Notes: generated from the letters alone by a model not told the origin. Positions 1 to 9,483 are shown, numbered from the stretch's first letter. The stretch is DNA of 56,852 nucleotides from JAQVEM01 sp964601205 (GCA_964601205.1 CAZRML010000024.1:1-56852), one strand, 5' to 3'. Program-made: numbers and translations.

Positions 1-91
1 TCCTCCTATGTTTCCCCATTACCTTTCTCCTTTCTCTTTCCCTGCTTCCTCTATTCTAGTATATCTTAAGAAAGTGTCTAGTTTATGGGGT

Positions 92-568
92 TCACTTCAT
101 CTTAAAGCTAAACTCTACAAAAAATTGGCCATCTTCTATATGGAAAGGTATCAACACGGAATCTCCTCCGCTCAGACAGCTGGTATCGAAATCACTTCCG
201 CTGACTACTACGGGAAGAGACTGGTCGAGTTCAATCCCTGTACTTGCCAGTTCCACTTTTATTCCACCGGCAATCATATTGGTTATTTCCCCCACCGCAT
301 CCCTTACGTCTCCATCTATTTCCTGGTACGGTATACCCAGCATATTGGAGGTAACTCTCAATGCGCTATTCTTTTCAAAGTGTACAATAATGGAAGCGGT
401 TATTGTTCCTCCCAGGCCAATAATCCCGGTCACATCCTTTTTATTTGGTATCGGATTGTCATTATCTTCTCTATTTATTGGTTCTCCCTGCACAGGGTTT
501 AAAAAAACCATGGTAGAAAAAATATCATTAACCACTTTCTTTATATATTCGATGAATTTTTTATCCAT
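92..568 (-). CDS. cheX: CheX-like chemotaxis phosphatase (CheC/CheX family)
   Basis: A 158-residue protein of the CheC/CheX family, which removes phosphate from CheY-P to reset the flagellar switch. The conserved helix GEITNMIAGG near residue 93 carries the Glu and Asn that in this family enter the CheY-P active site. A single such helix and the short length fit CheX better than CheC. It is preceded by GGGAGA six bases before the ATG and lies 20 bp downstream of cheY, so the two are almost certainly co-transcribed. Family assignment is by motif reading; CheX versus a CheC-like single-domain protein is the remaining uncertainty. Confidence 0.85.
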   Translation of the reverse strand: MDKKFIEYIKKVVNDIFSTMVFLNPVQGEPINREDNDNPIPNKKDVTGIIGLGGTITASIIVHFEKNSALRVTSNMLGIPYQEIDGDVRDAVGEITNMIAGGIKVELASTGIELDQSLPVVVSGSDFDTSCLSGGDSVLIPFHIEDGQFFVEFSFKMK

Positions 569-588
569 TTAATTCTCCCGGGTATTTT

Positions 589-966
589 TTAAGAAAAATA
601 TTTATCGATTTTTTGCTCCAGCTGCATGGAAGTAAACGGCTTTGTTATGTAATTATCAACACCATTGTCCAGAGCCTCTTCCATTTTTGCGGCACTGCCC
701 TCGGTGGTGATCATTATAATTACGATTTTTTTGCCAGTTTTTACTTCCCGCACCTTTTTGACAAAACCCAGGCCGTTCAGGTTGGGCATGATCCAGTCCG
801 CCAGTATAAGGTCGGTCTTCTTGGGATTGAATACTTTCAGCCCTTCCACTCCATCCGATGCTTCGGATATTTCTGAATCATAGTATTTACTGTCGGTTAA
901 AGATTTTTTGATAATTTTACGTATCACTGCAGAATCATCTACCACTAGGATGTTCAGGGGCACCAT
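589..966 (-). CDS. cheY: CheY-type single-domain response regulator
   Basis: A stand-alone receiver domain of 125 residues. The acidic pair D10/D11 (VVDDS), the phospho-acceptor D57 (LILADW), T87/T88 (MITTEG) and K109 (ITKPF) are all present, so it should be phosphorylated and act on the flagellar motor or another output. An AGGAGG lies just before the ATG; a GTG one codon later is an alternative start with better spacing. It is first in a cheY-cheX pair, with a sigma-28-like promoter about 40 bp upstream. FliM in this window lacks the usual CheY-binding peptide, so the docking site may be unusual. Confidence 0.92.
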   Translation of the reverse strand: MVPLNILVVDDSAVIRKIIKKSLTDSKYYDSEISEASDGVEGLKVFNPKKTDLILADWIMPNLNGLGFVKKVREVKTGKKIVIIMITTEGSAAKMEEALDNGVDNYITKPFTSMQLEQKIDKYFS

Positions 967-1007
967 TCCCTCCTTTTATTTGTTTAAAACTTTATTGTTA
1001 ATAATTA

Positions 1008-1034
1008 ATATCGGATTATTAAAAAAAATAATTA
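1008..1034 (-). promoter_or_regulatory. Sigma-28-like promoter of cheY-cheX
   Basis: On the minus strand, TAAT (1031-1034), 16 bp, then CCGATAT (1008-1014). This matches the FliA/SigD pattern TAAA-N16-CCGATA(A/T) and the spacing of other late promoters in this window. It lies about 42 bp upstream of the cheY start. Confidence 0.55.
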
Positions 1035-1241
1035 AATGTTTTATTAATATTTATTTAGCAATCCTGAGTTTTAAAGAAATTAAATCATTTAGGGCATCCA
1101 AGACAGCTCGATTACTGCTGTTTCTACAAGTTTTTTGGATCAATAAGATCTTTCTTAATTTAAGTAATTAAAGTATAATTAATAAAATAATTATTTAGTA
1201 CTTATCATATCAACTAAATACAACTAAAAGGGTGATGGGGA

Positions 1242-1730
1242 ATGAAGAAAATATTTCTAATCTTATTTTCTCTATCAGTCATATTGATTCTTGCCATATC
1301 AGGATGCAGGATAGATTTAAAAAGTTTTCTTATAAATGAGGCCATTAAAGAAAAGCAAGAAATCATAAAGTCCCTGGATGCTTCGGAAGAGCCTGACAGA
1401 GAGCTTTTCAAAGAATATTTTTCGCATCTAAAGCTTGGAGATATCAATATTTTACCAATTAGTGAAACCTATTTAGAGTGCTGGTTTAATAAAAAAGAAG
1501 AATTCGAATTTGTTTATACAGTTTTTAATCCCAAAAACGGTGAATTTGTCAAAAGGTGTACAAACTATACATCTTCAGAAGGTTCGGACGGAATGGTAAT
1601 GGAGGCTCTCGAATGGACATTCTTAAGTCCCGGAGACTATGAGTACCGGATTTATGTAGAAGATACCCTGGTTAAAGCAATGCCTTTTAAGGTTATATCC
1701 TATACTGAATATTTCAAGCAAAAACTATGA
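1242..1730 (+). CDS. Putative lipoprotein of unknown function
   Basis: A 162-residue protein with a short basic N-terminus, a hydrophobic stretch and the lipobox LAISGC near residues 17-22, so it is probably lipid-anchored outside the membrane. The rest is acidic with no motif I recognise; the second half (ECWFNKKEEFEFVYTVF, then PGDYEYRIYVEDTL) reads like an immunoglobulin-like beta-sandwich, similar to proteins that describe a load or pressure on a ligand, but that is only an impression. AAGGGTGATGGGG precedes the ATG. It stands alone between cheY and the tetR operon. Confidence 0.7.
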   Translation: MKKIFLILFSLSVILILAISGCRIDLKSFLINEAIKEKQEIIKSLDASEEPDRELFKEYFSHLKLGDINILPISETYLECWFNKKEEFEFVYTVFNPKNGEFVKRCTNYTSSEGSDGMVMEALEWTFLSPGDYEYRIYVEDTLVKAMPFKVISYTEYFKQKL

Positions 1731-1842
1731 CGGGGTTCAGGTAGCGGTAAAACAGGTAAAGACAGAGGTGGTATCAAAACAGAGATTATCCCTTTTCTTA
1801 GAACATCTACCGATATATCCGATATCCAATTTAGCATAGTAT

Positions 1843-1884
1843 TTGACACCGGTATCTTTTATGCTATTATTTAAACAATTGTCT
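1843..1884 (+). promoter_or_regulatory. tetR promoter with palindromic operator
   Basis: TTGACA (1843-1848), 16 bp, TATTAT (1865-1870), followed at once by AAACAATTGTCT (1873-1884), an 11/12-match palindrome. The same operator in perfect form (AAACAATTGTTT) lies in the same position after the promoter of the downstream exporter gene, so this is probably the autoregulatory site of the TetR protein. Confidence 0.75.
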
Positions 1885-1966
1885 TAAACAAATGTATAGT
1901 TTTAATTTATAGTAACAAACCTTATTTAAAAACTTTTTATTAAAGATTATTAAGACAGGAAATTAA

Positions 1967-2563
1967 ATGGTATTAAATGAAAAAAATAAAGCCGACGCCA
2001 GGGAAAGAATAATAAAAGCGGTACTTGATATAATTGGCCAAAAGAGTGATGTAAGAGTAACAGTAAGAGAAATATCTGCCAGAGCCGATGTAAACCTTGC
2101 CGCTGTAAATTATTACTTCAGAACCAAGCAAAAGCTATTTGATGAAATTGAAAAATACTTCTTTAAGAAAGTTTTTGAAGCCAATAAAATACTTGACGAT
2201 AAATCAGAAACCCCATTTAAAAGAATCTTAAAATGGGCCAAAGAAATTACCGGGCTTATAAGTGAAAACCCGGGAATAATATGGATAATCTCAAACAAGG
2301 TTATAAAAAAAGAAAAAAGCGGTGTGTTCCTTAATGAATTTATACATAAAAAGGACCAGAGAATAATTGATTTAATAAGAGATGCAACTAATATAGTTGA
2401 TGATAAAATTTTAGCCATTAAAAGTATGCAGATTATTACAGGCATAATAAATCCCCTTATATTGTTTTATGGGTTTAAAAGTGATTTCAATTTAAACCTT
2501 GATGAACCGGATACTATGAATATTTACCTGGAAAGATTGATAAACAGTATTCTTAAAGCCTGA
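1967..2563 (+). CDS. TetR/AcrR-family transcriptional regulator
   Basis: A 198-residue repressor-type protein. Residues about 10-60 form the TetR helix-turn-helix (REISARADVNLAAVNYYF, then KQKLFDEIEKYF); the rest is the helical ligand-sensing and dimerisation domain with no assignable ligand. AGGAAA precedes the ATG. It is followed by an MMPL exporter operon whose promoter carries the same palindrome as its own promoter, so it most likely represses both itself and the exporter until an effector (lipid, antimicrobial or envelope signal) binds. The effector cannot be told from sequence. Confidence 0.92.
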   Translation: MVLNEKNKADARERIIKAVLDIIGQKSDVRVTVREISARADVNLAAVNYYFRTKQKLFDEIEKYFFKKVFEANKILDDKSETPFKRILKWAKEITGLISENPGIIWIISNKVIKKEKSGVFLNEFIHKKDQRIIDLIRDATNIVDDKILAIKSMQIITGIINPLILFYGFKSDFNLNLDEPDTMNIYLERLINSILKA

Positions 2564-2594
2564 TTACAACCTTAAAACTTTACTTTTAAATCAA

Positions 2595-2642
2595 TTGACA
2601 AAAAAAAGCTATATGCTATATTTACAATTCAAACAATTGTTT
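2595..2642 (+). promoter_or_regulatory. Exporter-operon promoter with TetR operator
   Basis: TTGACA (2595-2600), 16 bp, TATATT (2617-2622), then the perfect 12-bp palindrome AAACAATTGTTT (2631-2642). Architecture is the same as at the tetR promoter. A protein bound here would cover the start site and block initiation. Confidence 0.78.
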
Positions 2643-2703
2643 TAAATATTAGTTTTAATTATAAGTTTTATACAGTTGTTTTCAATATATTAAAGCGGAG
2701 TTA

Positions 2704-4776
2704 ATGCAGGGCAATATGGAAAGATGGGGAAAATTTATAATATCGCATAAAATACCGATTATAATAATTTTTATTATAATCATAATACCTTCCCTAATCG
2801 GAATGCTTAATACCGGCACCAACTACGATCTGCTTGCCTACATGCCTGATGACCTTAATTCAAAACAGGGCCAGGATATCCTAAACGAAAATTTTGGGAT
2901 AGGCAGCGTGCTCTACCTTATGCTTTACGACAGAGAGCCTGCAGAGGTAAGCAGGCTAAAAGAGGGAATTCTTGAAATCGATGAAGTTGAAAAAGTTATA
3001 TGGATTGATGATTATTCAGATATTTATATGCCGGAAAATTTTATCCCTTCCGAAGTCAAACAGAACTTTATTTCCGGAAATGCCAGCCTGCTGCAGATTC
3101 AATTAACAGAAAATACAAAGGGAGAGCAGGCCAACCGGTCAGTAGAAAATATAAGAAAGATAGCCTCGGATAAAAGTTTTCTTGGCGGGCAGACTGCAAT
3201 GCTGGCAGAATTCCAGAGCATAATTGACAGAGAGGTAAATATCTATTTTCTGATAGGCTTTGCGGTTATTTTAATAATATTATTTCTTGCCACTACTTCC
3301 ATAATAGAGCCCTTTTTACTGCTCATCTCGGTAGGGTTTGCCATAGTATTAAATATGGGCACCAACATTTTTCTGGGAGAAATATCTTATGTTACCGATT
3401 CAGTAGCTGCCATAATGCAGCTTGCCGTCTGCATGGATTATTCAATTTTCCTGGTCCACCGCTATCACCAGGAAAAGAAAAACAGTATTGATAAAAACAC
3501 TGCAATGATAAATGCCATAAAAGGGGCAAGCATACCTATTACCGGCAGCGCCCTTACCACCATTGCCGGCTTCTCGGCTATTATGATAATGAGGATGGGC
3601 CTGGGAAAAGACCTGGGATTTGTCCTGGCAAAGGGGGTTCTGTTCAGTCTTATTACAAGCCTTACCCTGCTGCCGGCTCTCCTTATAGCCTTTGACCGCT
3701 GGATTGAAAAAACTCCTCACAGAATGTTTCTGCCGCGGTTTAATTTAATCTCGGGCTGGATTGTAAAATATAAATGGGTCTTTTTAATAATAATTATCCT
3801 GGCTATTGTGCCCTCATATCTTTCCCAGAATAATCTTGACTACTACTATTCCACAGAAAAAATGCTTCCATCTGAAGCCAGGTCGATAAAAGATAATGAG
3901 AAAATAAGTGATGAATTCGGAACCGGCGAAATTATTTATGTTATAACTCCCGAAACCGATAGAGTCAGGCAAAAGGAAATAAATAATCTTATCAAAGAGA
4001 TAGAGCCGGTAAAAACAGTTTCCAATGTTGCAGAAATCGCAGACCCGGCCACTCCAGAATTTTTAATACCGGAAGAATATATAGAGCAGTTTAAAGATAA
4101 GGGCTACACCTATACCTCAATACAATTAGAAACATCCAGAGAGGACCCTGTTACTGTGGAGGCCATAGAAGATATAAGAAATATTATTTCATCAAACTAC
4201 CGGGAATACTATGTAACAGGAGAGGCAGTCCTTACCAGTGATATTTCTGAATTTACTGACCGGGACCTTCTCTACGTTAATATCTTATCCATAACTCTGG
4301 TAGCCATAATAATAGCTATTGGCTTTAAATCCATTGCAATTCCGGTGCTCCTTATATTCATAATAGAAGCCGCGATATGGTTCAACCTGGGAATTACCTA
4401 TTTCTCGGGAAATCCGGTTTCCTTTATGACCCCTATTTTTATAGGAGCCATTCAGCTCGGGGCAACCATTGACTATGCAATCCTATTTACTTCAAAGTAC
4501 CGTGAGAATCTGGGAAACAGTCCAAACAGAGAAAACGCCATAATCCAGACCATAAAAGACACCGGCCAGTCTATCTTTACCAGCGCTATGATGTTATTTT
4601 CCGCAACCCTGGTGATTACTCTGATTACAAGTGTTAAGGCAACCGGAGAATTTACCCTTATGATTGGAAGAGGAGCGCTTATAAGCATGGCCATGATTTT
4701 CCTGGGGCTGCCCAGCATACTTTTAATTTTTGATAAATTTATAAAATGGACAACATGGAAATGGGTTTCAAGATAA
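2704..4776 (+). CDS. MMPL/RND-superfamily exporter
   Basis: A 690-residue polytopic membrane protein with the two-fold architecture of MMPL-type RND permeases: TM1 near 15-35, an extracellular loop, a five-helix block (about 180-330), a second single TM (about 355-372), a second loop, and a final five-helix block (about 525-680). The paired motifs CMDYSIFLVHRYHQE and TIDYAILFTSKYRE are the family's proton-relay helices with their conserved Asp-Tyr. Such proteins export lipids, hydrophobic compounds or peptides using the proton gradient. CGGAG lies four bases before the ATG. Substrate is unknown; the TetR operator and downstream YhgE-like partner suggest an inducible envelope or detoxification system. 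Confidence 0.9.
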   Translation: MQGNMERWGKFIISHKIPIIIIFIIIIIPSLIGMLNTGTNYDLLAYMPDDLNSKQGQDILNENFGIGSVLYLMLYDREPAEVSRLKEGILEIDEVEKVIWIDDYSDIYMPENFIPSEVKQNFISGNASLLQIQLTENTKGEQANRSVENIRKIASDKSFLGGQTAMLAEFQSIIDREVNIYFLIGFAVILIILFLATTSIIEPFLLLISVGFAIVLNMGTNIFLGEISYVTDSVAAIMQLAVCMDYSIFLVHRYHQEKKNSIDKNTAMINAIKGASIPITGSALTTIAGFSAIMIMRMGLGKDLGFVLAKGVLFSLITSLTLLPALLIAFDRWIEKTPHRMFLPRFNLISGWIVKYKWVFLIIIILAIVPSYLSQNNLDYYYSTEKMLPSEARSIKDNEKISDEFGTGEIIYVITPETDRVRQKEINNLIKEIEPVKTVSNVAEIADPATPEFLIPEEYIEQFKDKGYTYTSIQLETSREDPVTVEAIEDIRNIISSNYREYYVTGEAVLTSDISEFTDRDLLYVNILSITLVAIIIAIGFKSIAIPVLLIFIIEAAIWFNLGITYFSGNPVSFMTPIFIGAIQLGATIDYAILFTSKYRENLGNSPNRENAIIQTIKDTGQSIFTSAMMLFSATLVITLITSVKATGEFTLMIGRGALISMAMIFLGLPSILLIFDKFIKWTTWKWVSR

Positions 4777-4814
4777 TTTTTAGATACAAAAAAACTTTAA
4801 GAGGTGATTTATAA

Positions 4815-6773
4815 ATGAAAATAACAAAAAAAAGAGAATATTTCTTAAAAACCCGGGCCGCACTTGCTGTAATTATAATGCTTTTTATATTTATCTTTAC
4901 TACAGCTTTTACTTCCCGGGAAAATAACGAAGAATCTTCGAATGATATAAATAAAAATGAGACAGTATATGTTTCCCTGGATAATAACGGAGAAGTCAAT
5001 AAAATTGAGGTTGTCAACTGGCTGCATATCTCCCTTGAAGCTTCAAAAAAAGCTCTGGAAGGACCATTTGTAGATTACGGAAAATATAAGTCACTAAAAA
5101 ATCTTACCGGTGATGAACAATCCGAGTTAACAAATGAATCCGTAATATGGCCCATGACTGCATTCGAGGCTACCAACTTCTTCTACAGCGGAATAGCCGA
5201 GAAAGAACTTCCATTAGAGATCACTATAAAATATTACCTGGAAGGTAAAGAAATAGACCCCGGCGACCTTTCAGGTAAATCGGGAGATCTAAAGATATAT
5301 TTCAGTCTGGAAAACAGGACCGCTCAGAAAGAACCCATCAAATATTCCGGATACTATGATGAAACAATTGAAAAAGAACAAGATTATTATATCCCATTTG
5401 CGGTACAGATATCTCTGGAACTGGATGTGGAAAAATTTTCGGATTTCAAATGTGACGGAGGGAATTTAGTCGTAATAGGAAAAACCGCGAACATAAGCTT
5501 TTCTTCAATCCCCTACCCCGATGAAGAGTTCGAGGTTGAGATGTATGGAGAAAATATAGAGATAAATCCCATAAATGTTACCATACTTCCACAGGAAATC
5601 CCTGCTTTAACCGATCTTGAAGAGTCAGAGGAAAGCCTGAAAGAATTAGCCGACGGGCTGACAGATATGGACCAGGGTACTTCCGATTTACTCGAGGGTA
5701 TGGATGAAGTTATAGATGGAGTCGGTGAATTCAAAGAAAACAGCCAGGAGCTTACCGATGCAATTTCAGAAATAAATCACGGTACATACACTCTTAACCA
5801 GGAAAGCGACGGTATTACCCGGGGAATGGACAGTATCAAGGATGGCCTTGGCAGGCTAAAAGAGCAATCCGGCCAGATTAACAGTGCTGTCGGAGAACTG
5901 GATAATGGTGCATTCAGTATGCTGAGTGGTATCCAGCAGGCAGCATCGGGCATGAGCGAACTTGAAAATGCGTCAGCAGGTATTTTAGGAGGCCTTCAGA
6001 CTCTACAATCTACAAATAACAGCCTGTGCCAGGTAGCACAACAGGCACTTCTGGACCCGGAGTTAGCAGCCCTTCAGACTACAGACCCGGTGCTTTATAA
6101 CAATCTTATTACCGTTCTAAATGGTGTCCAGGGTGAGAAAATAATTATAAGCGGTGACGGAAGCCCCTCAAACCCGGGGCTGGTTAATGGAATGGCAGAA
6201 CTTTCTTCAGGTATAAGCGATATGAAAAACGGGCTGGAAACTCTTGCGGCAAACTTTTCAAACTTCAATCAGGGCATAAGTGAGATGGCTTCGAAATTAG
6301 GTGATTTACCGGATGGCATAAGCCAGCTTTATGAAGGCCAGGAAGAGCTTTACGGTGGATGGAAGGAATACTCTCATGCCATATATGAACTTTATAATGG
6401 AACCCAGGAATTATACGATGGAACTAAAGATATGCCGGATGATATTAATGAATTATATGAAGGGCTGACTGATTTCAGAGAAGGTATTGCGGAATTAAAA
6501 AATGAAGGAATTACAGAAATTAAAGAAGAGGTAATTAAAAATTATGATGAGGTAAAATTCGGCCTTGCTCTTACCGACAAAACAGAACAACTTGCAGATA
6601 ATTACCGCTCATTCATGAATAACCAGAAAAATATCTACAGCAGTGTACAGTTTATCATGCAAACCGAGGGGATAAAGGAAAAAGAAGTCGAAACGAAAAC
6701 ATCGGAGATAAAAGATGATGAATCCAGTTTCTGGGATAAGCTTTTCAATCTGTTCAGAGAGAAAAAAGAATGA
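4815..6773 (+). CDS. YhgE/Pip-like heptad-repeat membrane-anchored protein
   Basis: A 652-residue protein with one N-terminal membrane segment (about residues 12-31), a beta-rich extracellular region, and from about 270 to 600 a long helical region built of repeats with Leu and Gly at fixed spacing (LADGLTDMDQGTSDLLEGM, LGDLPDGISQLYEGQEELY). This is the L-x-x-G heptad pattern of YhgE/Pip phage-infection-type proteins. Unlike full-length family members it ends in a soluble acidic/basic tail without the C-terminal ABC-2-like membrane block. GAGGTGA precedes the ATG, 38 bp after the exporter, so the two form one operon. It is probably the extracellular accessory or channel subunit of the exporter (inference). 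Confidence 0.8.
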   Translation: MKITKKREYFLKTRAALAVIIMLFIFIFTTAFTSRENNEESSNDINKNETVYVSLDNNGEVNKIEVVNWLHISLEASKKALEGPFVDYGKYKSLKNLTGDEQSELTNESVIWPMTAFEATNFFYSGIAEKELPLEITIKYYLEGKEIDPGDLSGKSGDLKIYFSLENRTAQKEPIKYSGYYDETIEKEQDYYIPFAVQISLELDVEKFSDFKCDGGNLVVIGKTANISFSSIPYPDEEFEVEMYGENIEINPINVTILPQEIPALTDLEESEESLKELADGLTDMDQGTSDLLEGMDEVIDGVGEFKENSQELTDAISEINHGTYTLNQESDGITRGMDSIKDGLGRLKEQSGQINSAVGELDNGAFSMLSGIQQAASGMSELENASAGILGGLQTLQSTNNSLCQVAQQALLDPELAALQTTDPVLYNNLITVLNGVQGEKIIISGDGSPSNPGLVNGMAELSSGISDMKNGLETLAANFSNFNQGISEMASKLGDLPDGISQLYEGQEELYGGWKEYSHAIYELYNGTQELYDGTKDMPDDINELYEGLTDFREGIAELKNEGITEIKEEVIKNYDEVKFGLALTDKTEQLADNYRSFMNNQKNIYSSVQFIMQTEGIKEKEVETKTSEIKDDESSFWDKLFNLFREKKE

Positions 6774-6823
6774 TACCTTTTTTTAAAAACTGAGTTTGCA
6801 GAGATTTTATAGCCTTCGTATTC

Positions 6824-7747
6824 CTAATCCCTGCATTCCTTTACCGCTCTGAATGCCAGATAGCCGTAGTGAGCTTCGATATTCCTGGGGTATGCTCCTC
6901 CATTATAACTTATAATATAGGCCCTGTCTTCTTCTGCCATGGTTTTTGTCCAGTAATAGATAATCATGGAGTGAGGATCCCATAGAGGCGTTTCTTTGTC
7001 AGGTGCGAGCTTATATTCAGCCACATTTTTATCCTCATTCCAGACGCCTCCGGCATTTTCACCATGAAGCATTTGCGAAGCTACCGCTTCCTCCACGGTG
7101 GGAAGCCTCCAGATATTTACTTCTTCTTTAAGCAACCCGGTGCCATCCTCATTAAGATGGGCGCATATCTCTCTGGCCTCCTGGTGGCTTACCCCGCTTT
7201 CCGGCCATCCCGGGCCCCGGGGAGCCCACACCAGACAGACTCCGCCATTTCCTTCGACCATTCTTGCCCCGTAATCTTCATCGTCAACCCGGGCACCGAT
7301 CCTTACCATACCAAAGATACTGGTTACCACCAGAATAAGTACAGGAAGCCCGATTACCAGTATATACGCCAGCTTTTTCGGCTTTACCACGCCAAAGAAA
7401 AACAGAAGACCTATGGCAGCAAGAGGGATGATAATCATAACCCAGAGTACGCTAAAAGCTGCTCCTGAAAAGAATACAGCAGCACCGACACCGAGAGCTA
7501 TGTTTAAAAAAAGTGATATTTTTGGAAAGCGTATGCCCACAAAACCCAGCATCATAAATACAATGGCAAACATCCAGTACTGGATGAGCATCATAAAAAG
7601 ATTTTCCCATATGCTCTCACTGTACCATCCTTCATAGAAATTTTCTATTCCTCCCCAGTACGCCCAGAGGGAGGCAATAACAGCTACGATTGCCACAGCA
7701 ATCCACCCGCAGATAAGTTGTCTCCTGGTTATGATTCTACCATTCAT
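6824..7747 (-). CDS. Membrane protein with C-terminal DUF1566/Lcl-type domain
   Basis: A 307-residue protein with four or five hydrophobic helices in its first 160 residues, then an extracytoplasmic domain. The domain has hallmarks of the DUF1566 / Lcl C-terminal fold: a WRLPTVEEA segment, a late YYWTKT segment and a final AFRAVKEC. Cys193 in AREICAHL and the Cys near the C-terminus could form a disulfide. The family is often cell-surface associated and of uncertain role (collagen-like adhesin ends, sulfatase-modifying-like folds). The membrane anchor is a less common arrangement. It is convergent with the exporter operon, 50 bp away, and I see no strong terminator between them. Confidence 0.72.
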   Translation of the reverse strand: MNGRIITRRQLICGWIAVAIVAVIASLWAYWGGIENFYEGWYSESIWENLFMMLIQYWMFAIVFMMLGFVGIRFPKISLFLNIALGVGAAVFFSGAAFSVLWVMIIIPLAAIGLLFFFGVVKPKKLAYILVIGLPVLILVVTSIFGMVRIGARVDDEDYGARMVEGNGGVCLVWAPRGPGWPESGVSHQEAREICAHLNEDGTGLLKEEVNIWRLPTVEEAVASQMLHGENAGGVWNEDKNVAEYKLAPDKETPLWDPHSMIIYYWTKTMAEEDRAYIISYNGGAYPRNIEAHYGYLAFRAVKECRD

Positions 7748-7829
7748 TAAATTACATAAACCTTAACTTGATTTTTTTAATAATAACAGAAAAAAGCTTT
7801 ATATCCCCGGGTTGTTGTTATGATGGTTT

Positions 7830-8390
7830 TTAAATATGTGAATCAATATTTTTCTGGCTCCCTGTAATCAGCCACCTTTCACTAATTCTTTCAACAGTAA
7901 GAATTATTCCATATTTATTTGCAAAACTACCTTCTAATACCTCCGCGCTGGTTACCTCTACGACATTACCCGATACTTTATATTTATTATCAGTTATTAT
8001 TTTTATATCGGCTATTTCAATATGATCCGGCCAGGGGCTTGATGTAAGTCTCCCCGGAGCTTTCGCCGGGTCATCCAACCATTCATAAATCAAATCTTTG
8101 CAGACAAAAGGGCTGTAATATTTTTCCATATCATTTTCCAGTATATCAGGGGGGCTAAGCAGAGATACGTTTGCAAGCACTCCTCCAAAATCTTCCACAA
8201 GTTTTTTTATCTCTCCGATATCAGCACTTTTTGATTCCCCGGAAGCCGGGGTATTCTCCTCTACTTCATTTCCCTGAATAGTCGATTGCGTGTTAGTTAT
8301 TCTACACGAGACAGTTAATATTAATAATAAAACAAAAAACAATAAAACAACTAAAGAAGTATAAAACTTATAGATATTTCCAGTTTTCAT
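7830..8390 (-). CDS. Putative lipoprotein of unknown function
   Basis: 186 residues. The N-terminus has a strong hydrophobic stretch ending in LTVSC (about residues 25-29), a plausible lipobox, followed by a Ser/Thr/Glu-rich linker. The remaining domain (about 60-186) resembles in composition the small nuclear-transport-factor-2-like extracellular domains that follow such anchors (a helical start, then a beta sheet ending with RWLITGSQ), but I cannot assign a family with confidence. It is on the same strand as the DUF1566 gene, 82 bp upstream, and may be co-transcribed. Confidence 0.68.
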   Translation of the reverse strand: MKTGNIYKFYTSLVVLLFFVLLLILTVSCRITNTQSTIQGNEVEENTPASGESKSADIGEIKKLVEDFGGVLANVSLLSPPDILENDMEKYYSPFVCKDLIYEWLDDPAKAPGRLTSSPWPDHIEIADIKIITDNKYKVSGNVVEVTSAEVLEGSFANKYGIILTVERISERWLITGSQKNIDSHI

Positions 8391-8500
8391 GGGTTAAAAC
8401 CTTTTTTAAGTTCTAATTTGAGTATGTTTTCCCTTGAATAGGGTTATATTATAATAGCCGATATCTCCGGAAACTTCCATATGGCAGTAAACTTATTTTA

Positions 8501-8827
8501 TCAAATATCAACCATGATGCTGTCGCCCTCAACTTTTACTTCATAGGTTTTAAGATCACCTGTCTTTAACTTGATGAAACCAATCTTCGGCCCTGAAATA
8601 TTTTTTCCTGTGGTGATGTCAAACCTGGAAGCATGCAGCGGACAGGTTACTATCTTCCCGTCAAGCTTGCCCCTCGATAAATCACCGCCTTTGTGGGTGC
8701 AATTTTTTTCCAGAGCATAGTAATCTCCGTGGTATCTTGCAATCATTATTTCTTTTTCTTCCACATTTACCGGCTTTATGGTACCTTCTTCTATTTCATT
8801 TGTTTTTGCAACCTCAATCAAACTCAT
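8501..8827 (-). CDS. Rieske-type [2Fe-2S] ferredoxin
   Basis: A compact 108-residue Rieske domain. The two cluster-binding boxes are C43-T-H45 (CTHKGGDL) and C62-P-L-H65 (CPLHASRFD), giving the two Cys and two His ligands. The box lacks the disulfide Cys pair of cytochrome bc1 Rieske proteins, and there is no signal or membrane segment, so this is the soluble, cytoplasmic NirD/biphenyl-dioxygenase-ferredoxin type used as an electron carrier. AAGGTTAAAG precedes the ATG. No oxygenase or reductase partner is nearby, so its client is unknown. Confidence 0.92.
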   Translation of the reverse strand: MSLIEVAKTNEIEEGTIKPVNVEEKEIMIARYHGDYYALEKNCTHKGGDLSRGKLDGKIVTCPLHASRFDITTGKNISGPKIGFIKLKTGDLKTYEVKVEGDSIMVDI

Positions 8828-8983
8828 CTTTAACCTTCTTTCTATTAATTGGATTATTTACTATCTCAAGTATAATCAAATCTTTTGGATATTTAAACCT
8901 TGCTTGTTCCGAAGAGATTTTAGGTAGAAATATAAAAATCTTTATAAAATTATATATTCTGATTATAGATTCTTCCGGCCTGT

Positions 8984-9367
8984 CTAAATTTTATTTATGA
9001 AATCTATAAGAGCTGCGGCATCATTCTGGTAAAAATCCAAGAATTTTATCCCTATGTCATAAGATAGCCCATGTTCGATTTCTTCGACTCTTACGACTTT
9101 ACCTATCACGCTTACAGGATGCAAAATAGCTTTTCCGGGGTATTCTCCGAAACTGGCTCCATTTCTTTTCGCACCGGTCAGGGCTACTTTTAAATGGAGT
9201 ATGGTTCCTATCCCATAGGCCTCTTCCGACCTGAAAAGAAGACCGCTTCCGCTTATGTTTTTCATATCCACAGAAACATAATTCTTCTTTTTAACAGGAA
9301 ATTTAAGTTCCCTGATTTCAACCAGTGCACTTTTATCAATACGTACAAATTTTCTTTTTTCTCTCAT
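8984..9367 (-). CDS. PilZ-domain c-di-GMP-binding protein
   Basis: 127 residues, a single PilZ domain. The N-terminal REKRKFVR supplies the basic RxxxR loop and the NISGSGLLF segment is the [D/N]xSxxG motif that wraps around c-di-GMP; the middle inserts a short loop before VIGKVVRVEE. Stand-alone PilZ proteins of this size often act on the flagellar motor or export apparatus (YcgR-like functions), but there is no YcgR N-terminal domain here. It is divergent from an HD-GYP phosphodiesterase, with sigma-28-like promoters in both directions, so it is probably expressed with late flagellar genes. Confidence 0.88.
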   Translation of the reverse strand: MREKRKFVRIDKSALVEIRELKFPVKKKNYVSVDMKNISGSGLLFRSEEAYGIGTILHLKVALTGAKRNGASFGEYPGKAILHPVSVIGKVVRVEEIEHGLSYDIGIKFLDFYQNDAAALIDFINKI

Positions 9368-9483
9368 TCTTTAACCTTAATTATTCAATATTTTTATAAA
9401 TAATGGAATATTTTTAGTCCAAAAATCATTTCTTACCCTATTATACTTAAATTACTCGAATATATTTAAATACTTATATATAT

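Noticed and set aside
1100..1140. ACAGC / GCTGT hairpin between cheY and the lipoprotein gene as a terminator
   Set aside because: Five-base stem and no clean U-run; no gene ends there.
1729..1839. 36 open codons after the lipoprotein gene, possibly a gene relic
   Set aside because: No start, no recognisable family, short; open frames of this length occur by chance.
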